Shown here piece after piece: positions 33,757 to 42,266 of a DNA stretch of 64,000 nt. A program made the position numbers and the translations under genes. The notes under the pieces are model-generated. The model had not been told where the DNA came from, made no database searches, and saw only the letters and a list, made by a program, of their open reading frames with translations. The stretch is from Crocinitomix algicola (GTDB lineage: Bacteria; Bacteroidota; Bacteroidia; Flavobacteriales_D; Crocinitomicaceae): positions 124,001 to 188,000 of the forward strand of contig NZ_LYPF02000014.1 of assembly GCF_001661595.2 (NCBI RefSeq), written 5' to 3'. Numbering within the stretch: position 1 is the first letter of the stretch; every line of letters starts with the position of its first letter.

Positions 33757-35175
33757 TTATGATTTTGAAGGAATTTCAAGTCCAATTTTTTCAGCGATTT
33801 TAATCATATATTCATAGGCTTCGTTGTAATCATTTCTGATTTTACCTTCTAGAATAGCTTCTTTAATTTCATTTTTAAGATCGCCGACTTGTTTACATGG
33901 ACTAATTTTAAAAATGTCCATTATTTCTTTGCCTGTAATTGGTGGTTGAAAATTTCGAATACTGTCTTTTTCTTCAACTGTCTTCAGTTTTCGTCGTACA
34001 TTTTCAAAGTTGCGGCGGTATTTTTGGACCTTCATTTGATTTTTTGAGGTGATATCGGCATTACATAATGTCATTAAATCATCAATATCATCTCCCGCTT
34101 CAAATAATAGTCTTCTGATTGCCGTATCGGTAACGTTTCCGCTAACTAAGGCAATAGGTCTAAGGTGTAAACGAACCAATTTTTGGACATATTTCATTTT
34201 ATGATCCAAAGGAAGTTTAAGTTTTTTAAAGATACCACTTGTCATTCGTGCTCCAACCTCTTCATGACCATGAAATGTCCAGCCAGCAGTTTTGTGAAAT
34301 TTTTTGGTCCTAGGTTTTGCAATATCATGCATTATTGCAGCCCATCTCAACCATAAATCCTCGGTGTTTTCCGAAATATTATCAAGAACTTCTAAAGTGT
34401 GATAAAAATTATCTTTATGCCCTTTATTGTCAATGTATTCCACACCGTGTAAATCAACCATTTCTGGGAAAAACTCATGCAGCAAGCCCGTGTTAAACAG
34501 TAGTTTAAACCCTTTTGATGGTTGGTCCGATAGAATTATTTTATTGAGTTCGTCCGTTATTCTTTCTTGCGAAATAATTTCAAGTCGTTTGGCATTCCTC
34601 TTAATAGCTTCTAACGACTCATCTTCTATTCTAAATCCTAGTTGGCTGGAAAAGCGAATTGCTCTTAGCATTCTTAAAGGATCGTCCGAATAAGTTGTAT
34701 CGGGATCTAAAGGCGTACGTATGATTTTGTTTTCAATAGCAGTCAAACCATTAAAAGGATCAATTACAGCTCCAAAAGAACTTTTATTGAGGCTAATTGC
34801 CAGCGCATTAATTGTGAAATCTCTTCTATTTTGGTCATCTGACAATGTTCCATCTTCAACAATTGGATTTCGTGAATTGCGATCATAAGATTCTTTGCGA
34901 GCACCAACAAACTCAATTTCTAAGTCATCAAATACAAAGGCCGCTGTTCCAAAGTTTTTATAATATGCTACTTTTTTAATATCTAGCGCTTTGGCTACAA
35001 GTTCGGCCATTTTCAAGCCGCTACCAAGAACTACAATATCAATGTCTTTCGAAGGTCGCTTAAGAATTAAATCCCTAACATATCCTCCTATAACAAAGGA
35101 GGAAACGCCTTCACGCGAACTAACATCAGAAATAGTTTTAAAAATCTGATGAGCAATATGTTCTTTTAAATTCAA
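33757..35175 (-). CDS. cca: CCA tRNA nucleotidyltransferase with HD domain
   Basis: 472 residues. N-terminal class II nucleotidyltransferase head: GGYVRDLILKRPSKDIDIVV with the two catalytic Asp, then RRDFTINALA and DDPLRMLRAIRFSSQLGFRI, which bind the base and ribose. The middle HD domain has WAAIMHDIAKPRTKKFH and HGHEEVGARM, and the C-terminal helical region contains ITGKEIMDIFKISPC. Adds or repairs CCA at tRNA 3' ends. The ATG is 1 base after the tsaC stop, so the two tRNA genes form an operon. The HD part suggests extra phosphohydrolase activity, as in E. coli. Confidence 0.92.
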   Translation of the reverse strand: MNLKEHIAHQIFKTISDVSSREGVSSFVIGGYVRDLILKRPSKDIDIVVLGSGLKMAELVAKALDIKKVAYYKNFGTAAFVFDDLEIEFVGARKESYDRNSRNPIVEDGTLSDDQNRRDFTINALAISLNKSSFGAVIDPFNGLTAIENKIIRTPLDPDTTYSDDPLRMLRAIRFSSQLGFRIEDESLEAIKRNAKRLEIISQERITDELNKIILSDQPSKGFKLLFNTGLLHEFFPEMVDLHGVEYIDNKGHKDNFYHTLEVLDNISENTEDLWLRWAAIMHDIAKPRTKKFHKTAGWTFHGHEEVGARMTSGIFKKLKLPLDHKMKYVQKLVRLHLRPIALVSGNVTDTAIRRLLFEAGDDIDDLMTLCNADITSKNQMKVQKYRRNFENVRRKLKTVEEKDSIRNFQPPITGKEIMDIFKISPCKQVGDLKNEIKEAILEGKIRNDYNEAYEYMIKIAEKIGLEIPSKS

Positions 35176-35176
35176 T

Positions 35177-35737
35177 TTATTTCCGAATTATATTGATTTC
35201 TCCATCTAAACCAACTTTTATGATTTGCGAAGGAGGAGCATTTTCATTTTTGAGGGGCAAATTTACAATATAATCCACATTTTCTCGAATTGCTGCGGGT
35301 AAATTCCTAATATCGTTTGAATAAGGTTGTTGCGAAACATTTGCAGAGGTTGAAACAATACCGTGTTTTAATACACGAGTCAATTCTTTACAAAAAGGGT
35401 CTTGCGTAATACGAATAGCAATACTTCCATCAGGAGCAATAACTTGATTAGAGACGTATTGACCTTGAGGGTAAATAATTGTTAACGGTCGAGTGCTATG
35501 ATCAATTAAGTCATAACAGATAGGAGGGATTTCTTTCACATAGCGTTGCAAAAGAGCTTCGTTATGAACCAGTAAAATGAAACTTTTCCCAGGCGCTCTT
35601 TTTTTTAAATCCAATAATTTTTGGATAGCATCTTCGTTTGTTGGATCACAACCCAGTCCCCATATCGTATCTGTCGGGTAAAGAATTACCCCACCATTTT
35701 TTATTACGTTAACCGCTTTTTCAACTTCAGATTTCAC
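35177..35737 (-). CDS. tsaC: Threonylcarbamoyl-AMP synthase (Sua5/YrdC family)
   Basis: 186 residues. Family blocks YPTDTIWGLGCDPTNEDA, KKRAPGKSFILLVHNE (with the conserved KxR...K basic ATP-binding residues), RPLTIIYPQ, IAIRITQDP and STSANVSQQP are in the canonical order. Makes the threonylcarbamoyl-AMP used to form t6A37 in tRNAs. The start is a GTG that lies 4 bases after a TAATTTTG -7 box, implying a leaderless mRNA. Heads an operon with cca. Confidence 0.92.
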   Translation of the reverse strand: MKSEVEKAVNVIKNGGVILYPTDTIWGLGCDPTNEDAIQKLLDLKKRAPGKSFILLVHNEALLQRYVKEIPPICYDLIDHSTRPLTIIYPQGQYVSNQVIAPDGSIAIRITQDPFCKELTRVLKHGIVSTSANVSQQPYSNDIRNLPAAIRENVDYIVNLPLKNENAPPSQIIKVGLDGEINIIRK

Positions 35738-35741
35738 ACAA

Positions 35742-35749
35742 CAAAATTA
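35742..35749 (-). promoter_or_regulatory. -7 box abutting the tsaC GTG start
   Basis: TAATTTTG on the minus strand ends 4 bases before the GTG at 35737; the predicted transcription start coincides with the start codon. Confidence 0.5.
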
Positions 35750-35785
35750 AGAATTTAAATGAATTCACAGTGAGAGATGTTGCTA

Positions 35786-35822
35786 CAAAAAAAAACGTCC
35801 GATCACCAAAGTGTCGGACGTT
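35786..35822 (-). terminator. Terminator of the T9SS type A cargo gene
   Basis: AACGTCCGA / TCGGACGTT stem extended by CAC / GTG around a 4-base loop, followed on the minus strand by nine or more Ts. Confidence 0.9.
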
Positions 35823-35845
35823 CTAAAAATTTGTTTACTTATTGA

Positions 35846-36871
35846 TTATTTCACAATAAGTTTTTCAGTTCTAACAGCATTTCCTTTTGTTGCTTGGATA
35901 AAATAAACACCGTTTGCAAAGTTAGAAATATCAACTTCAACTGAATTTTTTGGTTCATCAATGCGCACAAGTTCTTCACCTAAAGAACTGAAAAGTACGA
36001 TTGATTCTGTTAGTTCATCACACGTGATTTTCACAGAATTTCCTAAAGCAGGGTTTGGATAAACAGCTAATGTAGAAATCTCTTCATTTTTTTCGATACC
36101 AACAAGTTCAGTGATGTTGTCCTGCGAATAAACAGTGGTATAACCTATGTCACCTCCAATGCTTAATTCGATTAAAATTGTTGCATGTACGAATAATGGA
36201 AAACCATCTCCTGAAGGGTCGTAATACATATAGCTTTCACGAGTAATTGTATTTGTTGCTCCAAAAATAAATCCTTCAGATTGTTCATAGGTGTGGACAC
36301 GGAGCACATTCGTATAAGTATTGTCCCCAACTTTTAAAGTTCCTAATCCGTCAGCAGTTACTTCAGCTTCACCAGTGATATCAACAGGCGAACCTAAAAA
36401 ATCTACAGTAACTTCCCCTTCAATAGCATCAGTATAAGAATCTCCAACACTCATTGGAAACTTTAAAGATGTCAGAGGATCATCGTTGTATTGAACAACA
36501 TAATCACTCGAAACTTCTTCAAATACAAATCCGTGAATATACACTTCACCAGCATCGGCATCATTTGAATAGAATGACAATAAACTATTTTCGAAATTTT
36601 CTGCGTAAACCGCACCAGGGAAATCGGCTGCAAAATCACTATCTTCTCGATTGATGATTTCATTGGTGTTTCCTGGTAATCCGTATCCACCAATTGTGCT
36701 ATAATCCCATGTTACATCTGATCCTGTGACGTCTGGGAATGCATTGGCATTACTGTCTAAAACATAATAAGTCATCATGTCACCAGTAGACAAGGTGTCA
36801 TCTAATTCTAGACTTTGCGCAGATAACAAAGAAGTTGCACAAATTCCAGCTAAAAGTAAAGGTAGTTTCAT
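35846..36871 (-). CDS. Secreted protein with T9SS type A sorting domain
   Basis: 341 residues. Signal peptide MKLPLLLAGICATSLLSAQ. The body (20-260) is a beta-rich domain with an acidic character (DTLSTGDMMTYYVLD, PDVTGSDVTWDYSTIGG) found in many Bacteroidota secreted proteins; no enzyme motif seen. The last 75 residues (TLAVYPNPALGNSVKITCD ... DISNFANGVYFIQATKGN ... EKLIVK) are a type A sorting signal. Divergent from the RND exporter gene, with a TAGATTTG box 40 bases upstream and a strong terminator downstream. Exported to the cell surface or medium. Confidence 0.88.
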   Translation of the reverse strand: MKLPLLLAGICATSLLSAQSLELDDTLSTGDMMTYYVLDSNANAFPDVTGSDVTWDYSTIGGYGLPGNTNEIINREDSDFAADFPGAVYAENFENSLLSFYSNDADAGEVYIHGFVFEEVSSDYVVQYNDDPLTSLKFPMSVGDSYTDAIEGEVTVDFLGSPVDITGEAEVTADGLGTLKVGDNTYTNVLRVHTYEQSEGFIFGATNTITRESYMYYDPSGDGFPLFVHATILIELSIGGDIGYTTVYSQDNITELVGIEKNEEISTLAVYPNPALGNSVKITCDELTESIVLFSSLGEELVRIDEPKNSVEVDISNFANGVYFIQATKGNAVRTEKLIVK

Positions 36872-36911
36872 AAAATTCGTTTTAAATTTGTCAAATGTGA
36901 TTTGAGTTTGT

Positions 36912-36919
36912 CAAATCTA
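36912..36919 (-). promoter_or_regulatory. Putative -7 box for the T9SS type A cargo gene
   Basis: TAGATTTG on the minus strand, 40 bases before the ATG; a TTGG about 22 bases further upstream may be the -33 element. Confidence 0.55.
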
Positions 36920-36950
36920 CAATTTGTAAACGAATTTAACACCAATTAGG

Positions 36951-39224
36951 TTGGGAAGATTTAAAAATACCTCAAAAGTTGTACTGTTTGTTGTCAGCTG
37001 TATTTCAATACTATTTCTTTTTAATATTAAAAATGTCGAATTTGATTATGATTTCGAAGCTTTTTTCGCTGATAATGATCCAGCTACAAAGTTTTTAAAG
37101 GAACATAGAAATAGGTTTGAAACAGATAATGATTTCGTTTTTATTTCAGTTGAACAGCAGAATGAAACTGTTTTCCAACGCGAATTTTTGACCAAAGTTC
37201 AGGCTTTAGTAGAAGACCTGGAAGAGGATAGTTTAATTACTTCCGTTCAATGTTTGACAAACATGACTGACTTTGTTAAAACATCGTTTTCACCGCAGGT
37301 ATTTAAGCGCCCCTACATCTCAATTGATCAACCAGCGAATTATGCTGCAGATAGTATCCGAATTTTTGAGCGTCCAGAATTAGCAGGGTTTATGATTCGG
37401 GATGATGCTAAGGCATTATTACTTGTTGTTAAACATCAGCAATACTTATCTAAAGCTAAATGTGATATTCTAAAAGAGAATTTATATAAAAGTCTTAATC
37501 AGTATAGTTTTGATGATTACACCTGTGCGGGTAGGGCGGTAGGTATTGGGTTTTATATCGAAGCCATGCAGTTTGAAACGCTCTTTTTCATAGGGCTTTC
37601 ATTTATACTGATTATCATTTTTCTTATTTTTATGTATCGTTCTACTTGGGGAGTATTAATTCCGCTGTCCGTTGTAGCAACTTCCATGTTATGGATTGTT
37701 GGTTTTATGACTCTAGTTGGTCAGCCGATTAACTTAGTTTTGACCACTCTTCCTTCTATTATATTCGTTGTAGCAATGTCAGATGTTGTTCATTTAATCA
37801 CAAAATATTTTGACGAGTTGCGTTTGGGGAAATCACAGTTGGATGCGATAAAAATTGCTTATAAGGAAATTGGTTTTGCAACACTTCTTACTTCATTTAC
37901 AACTGCTGTAGGATTTCTTACATTGTTGACAGTGGGTATGAGACCTGTTCATGAGTTTGGAATATTTACAGCAATTGGCGTGGTATTGGCCTTTGTCTTG
38001 GCTTATACCTTGCTGCCAGCATTATTGATTTTAACAAAACCGCCTAAAATTGCTGAAGTTAGTTTTACACGGAATACATGGTACCCTATTTTGCATCGAT
38101 CGTTAGGATGGGTTTTCCATAACTTTAAAAGAGTTTTAATCGGATTCTTCGTCTTAATAGGGATTAGTTTAGTTGGATTATTTAAGGTAGAGGGAAATTA
38201 TTTTCTTCTTGAGGACTTAAAAGAATCTAGTTCATTAAGACAAGATTATAAGTATTTCGATCAAGAGTTTATGGGACTTCGTCCATTTGAATTATCTGTT
38301 CAGGTTGTTGACTCAAAAAAATCAATTTACGATTATGATGTGTTAAAACAATTAGAGAGGATTGACTCATTTTTAACGTTTGATTATGGTTTAAAGCGTA
38401 CGGCTTCCATCATTCAAATATTAAAAATGGCCAATAGAACAGAACATGGGGGACAGGCTGATTATTATACTTTTCCGGAAGAAAGGGACGCTAAAAAGTT
38501 CATTCGTCAGTTTAAAAAATTTGATAAGAATGGTTTATTGAATTTATTTGTGGATTCGACAGCGACATTTGCGCGCTTTTCAAGTTCAACGGGAGACGAA
38601 GGCTTGTATGCTGTTCGAGAAAAAGATAAAAGGTTTGAAGAATTTTTTGAGACTGAAATAGATCAAAACTTGATCGAATACCAGTTTACCGGAACTGGTC
38701 ATCTGCTTGATAGAAACATGAGTACGCTATCAATAAACCTGACTAAAGGACTACTTTTAGCGGTTTTAATTGTTTCTGTTTTGATGGGATTTTTGTATCG
38801 TTCAATTAAAATGGTGCTAATCGCTATTATTCCAAATATCTTACCACTATTAATGTTAGCTGCTATTTTAGGCTTTTTTGGAATTCAATTAAAAGTCTCA
38901 ACTGCAATTATATTTACGATAGCATTTGGTATTGCTGTTGATGATACGATTCATTTCATGAGTAAATTGAAATTAGAACTCAGAAAAGGGAAATCTTTCT
39001 TATACGCATTAAAAAGGACTTATTTATCCAGTGGTCGAGCAATAATTTTAACCACTTTAATTCTTTGCTCAGGTTTTCTACTTTTAATGTTTTCAGATTT
39101 TTTAGGAACCTTTTACGTGGGACTACTTATCAGTTGTACACTAATGTTTGCATTATTGGCAGATCTTATATTTCTTCCGATTTTATTGTTGATTTTTTAT
39201 TACAAAAAAGAAAAAGGGGAGTGA
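36951..39224 (+). CDS. RND superfamily exporter, MMPL/HAE3 type
   Basis: 757 residues, built as two halves each with one N-terminal transmembrane helix, a large periplasmic domain and a five-helix bundle. The sterol-sensing/RND loop motifs are AMSDVVHLITKYFDEL in the first half and AFGIAVDDTIHFMSKLKLEL in the second, whose Asp pairs take part in proton coupling. About half the length of AcrB-type pumps, so a self-contained HAE3/MMPL exporter, possibly of lipids or hopanoids. The start is a TTG; the in-frame stop 21 bases upstream leaves only ATT or TTG, and TTG-GGA-AGA fits best. Divergent from the T9SS cargo gene. Confidence 0.85.
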   Translation: MGRFKNTSKVVLFVVSCISILFLFNIKNVEFDYDFEAFFADNDPATKFLKEHRNRFETDNDFVFISVEQQNETVFQREFLTKVQALVEDLEEDSLITSVQCLTNMTDFVKTSFSPQVFKRPYISIDQPANYAADSIRIFERPELAGFMIRDDAKALLLVVKHQQYLSKAKCDILKENLYKSLNQYSFDDYTCAGRAVGIGFYIEAMQFETLFFIGLSFILIIIFLIFMYRSTWGVLIPLSVVATSMLWIVGFMTLVGQPINLVLTTLPSIIFVVAMSDVVHLITKYFDELRLGKSQLDAIKIAYKEIGFATLLTSFTTAVGFLTLLTVGMRPVHEFGIFTAIGVVLAFVLAYTLLPALLILTKPPKIAEVSFTRNTWYPILHRSLGWVFHNFKRVLIGFFVLIGISLVGLFKVEGNYFLLEDLKESSSLRQDYKYFDQEFMGLRPFELSVQVVDSKKSIYDYDVLKQLERIDSFLTFDYGLKRTASIIQILKMANRTEHGGQADYYTFPEERDAKKFIRQFKKFDKNGLLNLFVDSTATFARFSSSTGDEGLYAVREKDKRFEEFFETEIDQNLIEYQFTGTGHLLDRNMSTLSINLTKGLLLAVLIVSVLMGFLYRSIKMVLIAIIPNILPLLMLAAILGFFGIQLKVSTAIIFTIAFGIAVDDTIHFMSKLKLELRKGKSFLYALKRTYLSSGRAIILTTLILCSGFLLLMFSDFLGTFYVGLLISCTLMFALLADLIFLPILLLIFYYKKEKGE

Positions 39225-39258
39225 TTTTAATAACCACCCCCTGGGTTAATGTAGAATA

Positions 39259-39654
39259 TTAATCTACTTTTATAAAACGGTAACGGGAAAGGTAATCGTT
39301 ATATTTTCTGCTCAATACAAGTGTTTGCTCTGATAATTCTTCAATTTTGTATGTTGCCAATTCTCCAATTTTCAATTCTAAAGCTTCTGAATTAAATTCG
39401 TAGGATAAAACTTCCGATTCACCTTCATCGTTGATTTTTACGGAACCGTTTGAATTAAGCTCATCCCAAGGGCTGAATTGGTAATATGTGGTAATATCTG
39501 TTTCAGCTCTTAACTCACCTTTTAAATTAGTACCCTCAAATAATTCGGTCATTATTAGTCCCCAGTTACCGGCGATAAACTGTTGTGGAGCATCCAATTT
39601 GTTGCAGGATAAAATTGTTGATAATAGCACTGTTGATAATAGCATAGTTTTCAT
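39259..39654 (-). CDS. Small lipoprotein, lipocalin-like
   Basis: 131 residues. A lipobox LSTILSC gives lipidation at about Cys17. The rest is beta-strand rich (FIAGNWGLIMTELFEG, TYYQFSPWDELNSNGSVKI, LVLSRKYNDYLSRYRF), like the short lipocalin-type domains common in Bacteroidota lipoproteins. Its start is 12 bases after the stop of the CsgG-like gene, suggesting joint transcription. Outer-membrane lipoprotein; function unknown. Confidence 0.65.
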   Translation of the reverse strand: MKTMLLSTVLLSTILSCNKLDAPQQFIAGNWGLIMTELFEGTNLKGELRAETDITTYYQFSPWDELNSNGSVKINDEGESEVLSYEFNSEALELKIGELATYKIEELSEQTLVLSRKYNDYLSRYRFIKVD

Positions 39655-39666
39655 TTTTTAGGTTAA

Positions 39667-40797
39667 TTATGATTTTTTTCGCGTAACATTAAAGCCAAGA
39701 CTTACTCCAATCATTCCCCCATCTTTTTGGGAGGAGTAAAAAACATTTACAGGGATATTTAAGGCACCTGATTTAAACGTTCTACCTAAACCAACAATCC
39801 ACCGCGTAGTTATATCCAGTCGCCCTCTATTGTCAAGGTATCTATCATATTCATATCCGTAGGAATAAATTGGATTTTCAGCATATTCAGTCTGGTTAAA
39901 TTCGTACTCTGTCCAATACCTTTCTTCATCTTCACCGAATAAGTTTTTGTCCTTCGTACTGAAAAAACCTACGGATGTTTTAGAAAAGCCAAAAGAGGGA
40001 CCAAAAGCAATTTCCCAACCTTTTTTACCAAATCGAAAACCGTTCAACAAACTTACGCTAGGAATAAAGCGACCTTGCTCTAAACCGGTAAAATTTATAA
40101 GTCCTTCAAATAAGGCTGAAAAGTTTTCTGTTCCAACATATTGACCTTCAAATTGCCATCCTAAATTGGATACAAATGGAGACATTTCCAGTCCTCCAAA
40201 TTTTTTTTCACGGGTCATAAATTGATTTAAGTCACCAACAGTGTAAGCAAATCCCATTCTTGGACCTGAGTTGTTCACTCGCCCCACATTATTCGATACG
40301 ATTAGTTCATTTCTGAACATCAATTGTTTTTTTATGTCTTGATTTGGTTGAATTTCATGCATTTCTTGTATTACTATTCCAATCATTCGCTGCAATTCCT
40401 TTTCTTGATTATCAAATTCGCAAGTGTGCGTTTTTACAATTTTTTGGTTCCTGATATTTATGAGTTTCAGTGTTATGACAATTTTTTGTCCAAGCCCATC
40501 GATATTTCCAGATAAGATATAGTCTACATTAAGCTCTTTACCGAATTCGATTAAACATGTTTTGCCAAAGCATTGGTTAAAAGCTTTTAAGTCACTGACC
40601 TCTTGCATGTCAAATCGATCCAGTACCTGATACTGATTGATTTTAATAAGCTCGAGTTGTGCGATTGTCGATGCTATGTGATTACTTGCATGAAGGTTAA
40701 ACGTTTTGATTGGACCAACGCCAATGGTTTGATTAAAGCTTAACGTGTGCATTAAGTTTAAAATGAGTGTTATTATAAACGGTTTTATTCTTTTCAT
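39667..40797 (-). CDS. CsgG-like domain fused to a barrel-like outer-membrane domain, copy 1
   Basis: 376 residues. Signal peptide of about 23 residues (FNQT cleavage). Residues 25-155 resemble the CsgG/TolB-N-like fold: LELIKINQYQVLDRFDM, CFGKTCLIEFGKELNVDYIL, SGNIDGLGQKIVITLKLI. The C-terminal 200 residues alternate aromatic and glycine residues in strand-like runs (GPRMGFAYTVGD, GWQFEGQYVGTENFSALFEG, NGFRFGKKGWEIAFGPSFGF), as in outer-membrane beta-barrels. The next upstream gene is a paralogue. Role unknown; possibly a surface sensor or secretion-linked barrel. Confidence 0.65.
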   Translation of the reverse strand: MKRIKPFIITLILNLMHTLSFNQTIGVGPIKTFNLHASNHIASTIAQLELIKINQYQVLDRFDMQEVSDLKAFNQCFGKTCLIEFGKELNVDYILSGNIDGLGQKIVITLKLINIRNQKIVKTHTCEFDNQEKELQRMIGIVIQEMHEIQPNQDIKKQLMFRNELIVSNNVGRVNNSGPRMGFAYTVGDLNQFMTREKKFGGLEMSPFVSNLGWQFEGQYVGTENFSALFEGLINFTGLEQGRFIPSVSLLNGFRFGKKGWEIAFGPSFGFSKTSVGFFSTKDKNLFGEDEERYWTEYEFNQTEYAENPIYSYGYEYDRYLDNRGRLDITTRWIVGLGRTFKSGALNIPVNVFYSSQKDGGMIGVSLGFNVTRKKS

Positions 40798-40807
40798 AAT
40801 TTTAGAT

Positions 40808-40900
40808 TTAAAGAGTTGAAATCCCTATTAATATTCCTATTTGAACCAAGGATCTAACAACAGGTCCTTTAATCGAACTTCCTAGTTTTTTCAGTTTCAT
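40808..40900 (-). CDS. Possible 30-residue hydrophobic micropeptide
   Basis: An ATG at 40900 opens a 30-residue frame (KLKKLGSSIKGPVVRSLVQI, then GILIGISTL) with a basic start and one hydrophobic segment, between the two paralogous CsgG-like genes. No family recognised and such frames arise by chance, so this is only a candidate. Confidence 0.2.
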   Translation of the reverse strand: MKLKKLGSSIKGPVVRSLVQIGILIGISTL

Positions 40901-40931
40901 TGTCCGCTTTGCTTCTTGTTTAATTATAGAT

Positions 40932-42098
40932 TTATCGATTGATTTTGAAACGATTGTTAGTAACATTAAAACCGATGCTCGTTCCTATTGCACCACCATA
41001 TTTATTATAGGAATAGTAGATATTGAAAGGAATATTTAGCGTGCCTACTTTGAAAGTTCTTCCAACAGCCATTAGCCAATTGGTATTTATTTTAAGGGTT
41101 CCTCTTTTATCTAGATTTGTACTGAATTCATACCCTTCTTCATCAAGAATTTCTGAGGAGTACCCCGCATTGTAAAAATCCCCTTGCGACCAATACCTTC
41201 CTTCCTCTCTTCCAAAAAGATTCTTATTACTTTCGGCAAAAAAGCCTCTTGATTCTGATCGGAATCCAAATGAAGGACCAAAAGCTATTTCCCATCCTTG
41301 TTTCCCTATTCTAAAGCCATTGAGAATGTTCAGAGTAGGGATAAATTGACCTTGTTCCATACCTGCAATATTTATAATAATTTCCCCCAGTGCTGAAAAA
41401 TTTTCGGTTCCTATATACTGTCTTTCGAATTGATACCCGAGGTTGGTTGTGAAAGGAAGAATATCTAGACCTCCTAGATTTTCTGCTCGAGTCATGAAAT
41501 CTTGTAGTTCGCTATCATGAAAGTATGCAAATCCAATTCTAGGACCAGAATTGTTCATTCGGCCAATATTGTTATTCACGATTATATCATTTTTAAAAGC
41601 AAGTTGTTTTTCTATTTCAAGGTTTGTTGTTTGGTCATGCATTTTTTGTAAGACAATGCCAATCATACGTTGTAACTCAACTTCTTGATCATCAAATTCC
41701 ATTGATTTTGTTCGTTTGATCGTATTGTTTTCAACATCGATTAGTTTTATGGAAACCACAATTTTATTCCCAAAACCATCGATTGATCCTGATAAAATGT
41801 AGGGGACATTTAATTGCTTACCCAATTCTATAAGGCAGTTTTTTCCATAGCAGTTAATTAAATCATCTTCTGTTATAATTTCAGACATGTCTGCTTGATC
41901 CATGACAATATATTGATCGAGTTTGATGAGTTCAAGTCGAGCCAGTTTAGCGGCAATAGTGGGGGTTGCGTGAACGCCAGAAGTGCCGAATTCGGCCACT
42001 GCAATTGTTTGACTTTTAGCTTTAAATTGACAAAAGAATAAACAAGTAATAATGAGTAGTATTGATTGTGTTTTCATGATTATTTTCGTTGTTATCAT
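40932..42098 (-). CDS. CsgG-like domain fused to a barrel-like outer-membrane domain, copy 2
   Basis: 388 residues and clearly paralogous to copy 1 along the whole length (shared NNSGPRxGFAY, QYxGTENFSAL, GWEIAFGPSFGF and GRTFKxGxLNIPxNxxYS). The N-terminal domain again reads LELIKLDQYIVMDQADMSEI and NCYGKNCLIELGKQLNVPYI. Two starts are possible: the ATG at 42098, 4 bases after a TAGATTTG box and so leaderless, or the ATG at 42077, which gives a tidier signal peptide (MKTQSILLIITCLFFCQF). The mature protein should be outer-membrane. Tandem duplication with a 134-base gap. Confidence 0.65.
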   Translation of the reverse strand: MITTKIIMKTQSILLIITCLFFCQFKAKSQTIAVAEFGTSGVHATPTIAAKLARLELIKLDQYIVMDQADMSEIITEDDLINCYGKNCLIELGKQLNVPYILSGSIDGFGNKIVVSIKLIDVENNTIKRTKSMEFDDQEVELQRMIGIVLQKMHDQTTNLEIEKQLAFKNDIIVNNNIGRMNNSGPRIGFAYFHDSELQDFMTRAENLGGLDILPFTTNLGYQFERQYIGTENFSALGEIIINIAGMEQGQFIPTLNILNGFRIGKQGWEIAFGPSFGFRSESRGFFAESNKNLFGREEGRYWSQGDFYNAGYSSEILDEEGYEFSTNLDKRGTLKINTNWLMAVGRTFKVGTLNIPFNIYYSYNKYGGAIGTSIGFNVTNNRFKINR

Positions 42099-42102
42099 GA
42101 AA

Positions 42103-42110
42103 CAAATCTA
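42103..42110 (-). promoter_or_regulatory. -7 box abutting the start of CsgG-like copy 2
   Basis: TAGATTTG on the minus strand ends 4 bases before the ATG at 42098; would yield a leaderless mRNA, or a 20-base leader if the ATG at 42077 is used. Confidence 0.5.
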
Positions 42111-42208
42111 GGTTGATCACGGAGGTTATAATAATTGAAAACCGCTAGCTAGAAATTGGATTTGCAAAATTCGCAAATATGGATTTTGAGTTAATATAAA
42201 GAGGCATA

Positions 42209-42247
42209 TAAAAAAGCACCCTTAATCAAAATAGACTAAGGGTGCTT
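42209..42247 (-). terminator. Terminator of the GEVED adhesin gene
   Basis: Perfect 11-bp stem AAGCACCCTTA / TAAGGGTGCTT with a 12-base loop; T-run on the minus strand directly after the stem. 20 bases past the stop. Confidence 0.9.
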
Positions 42248-42266
42248 GAAAGATGTTTTTATGTGA

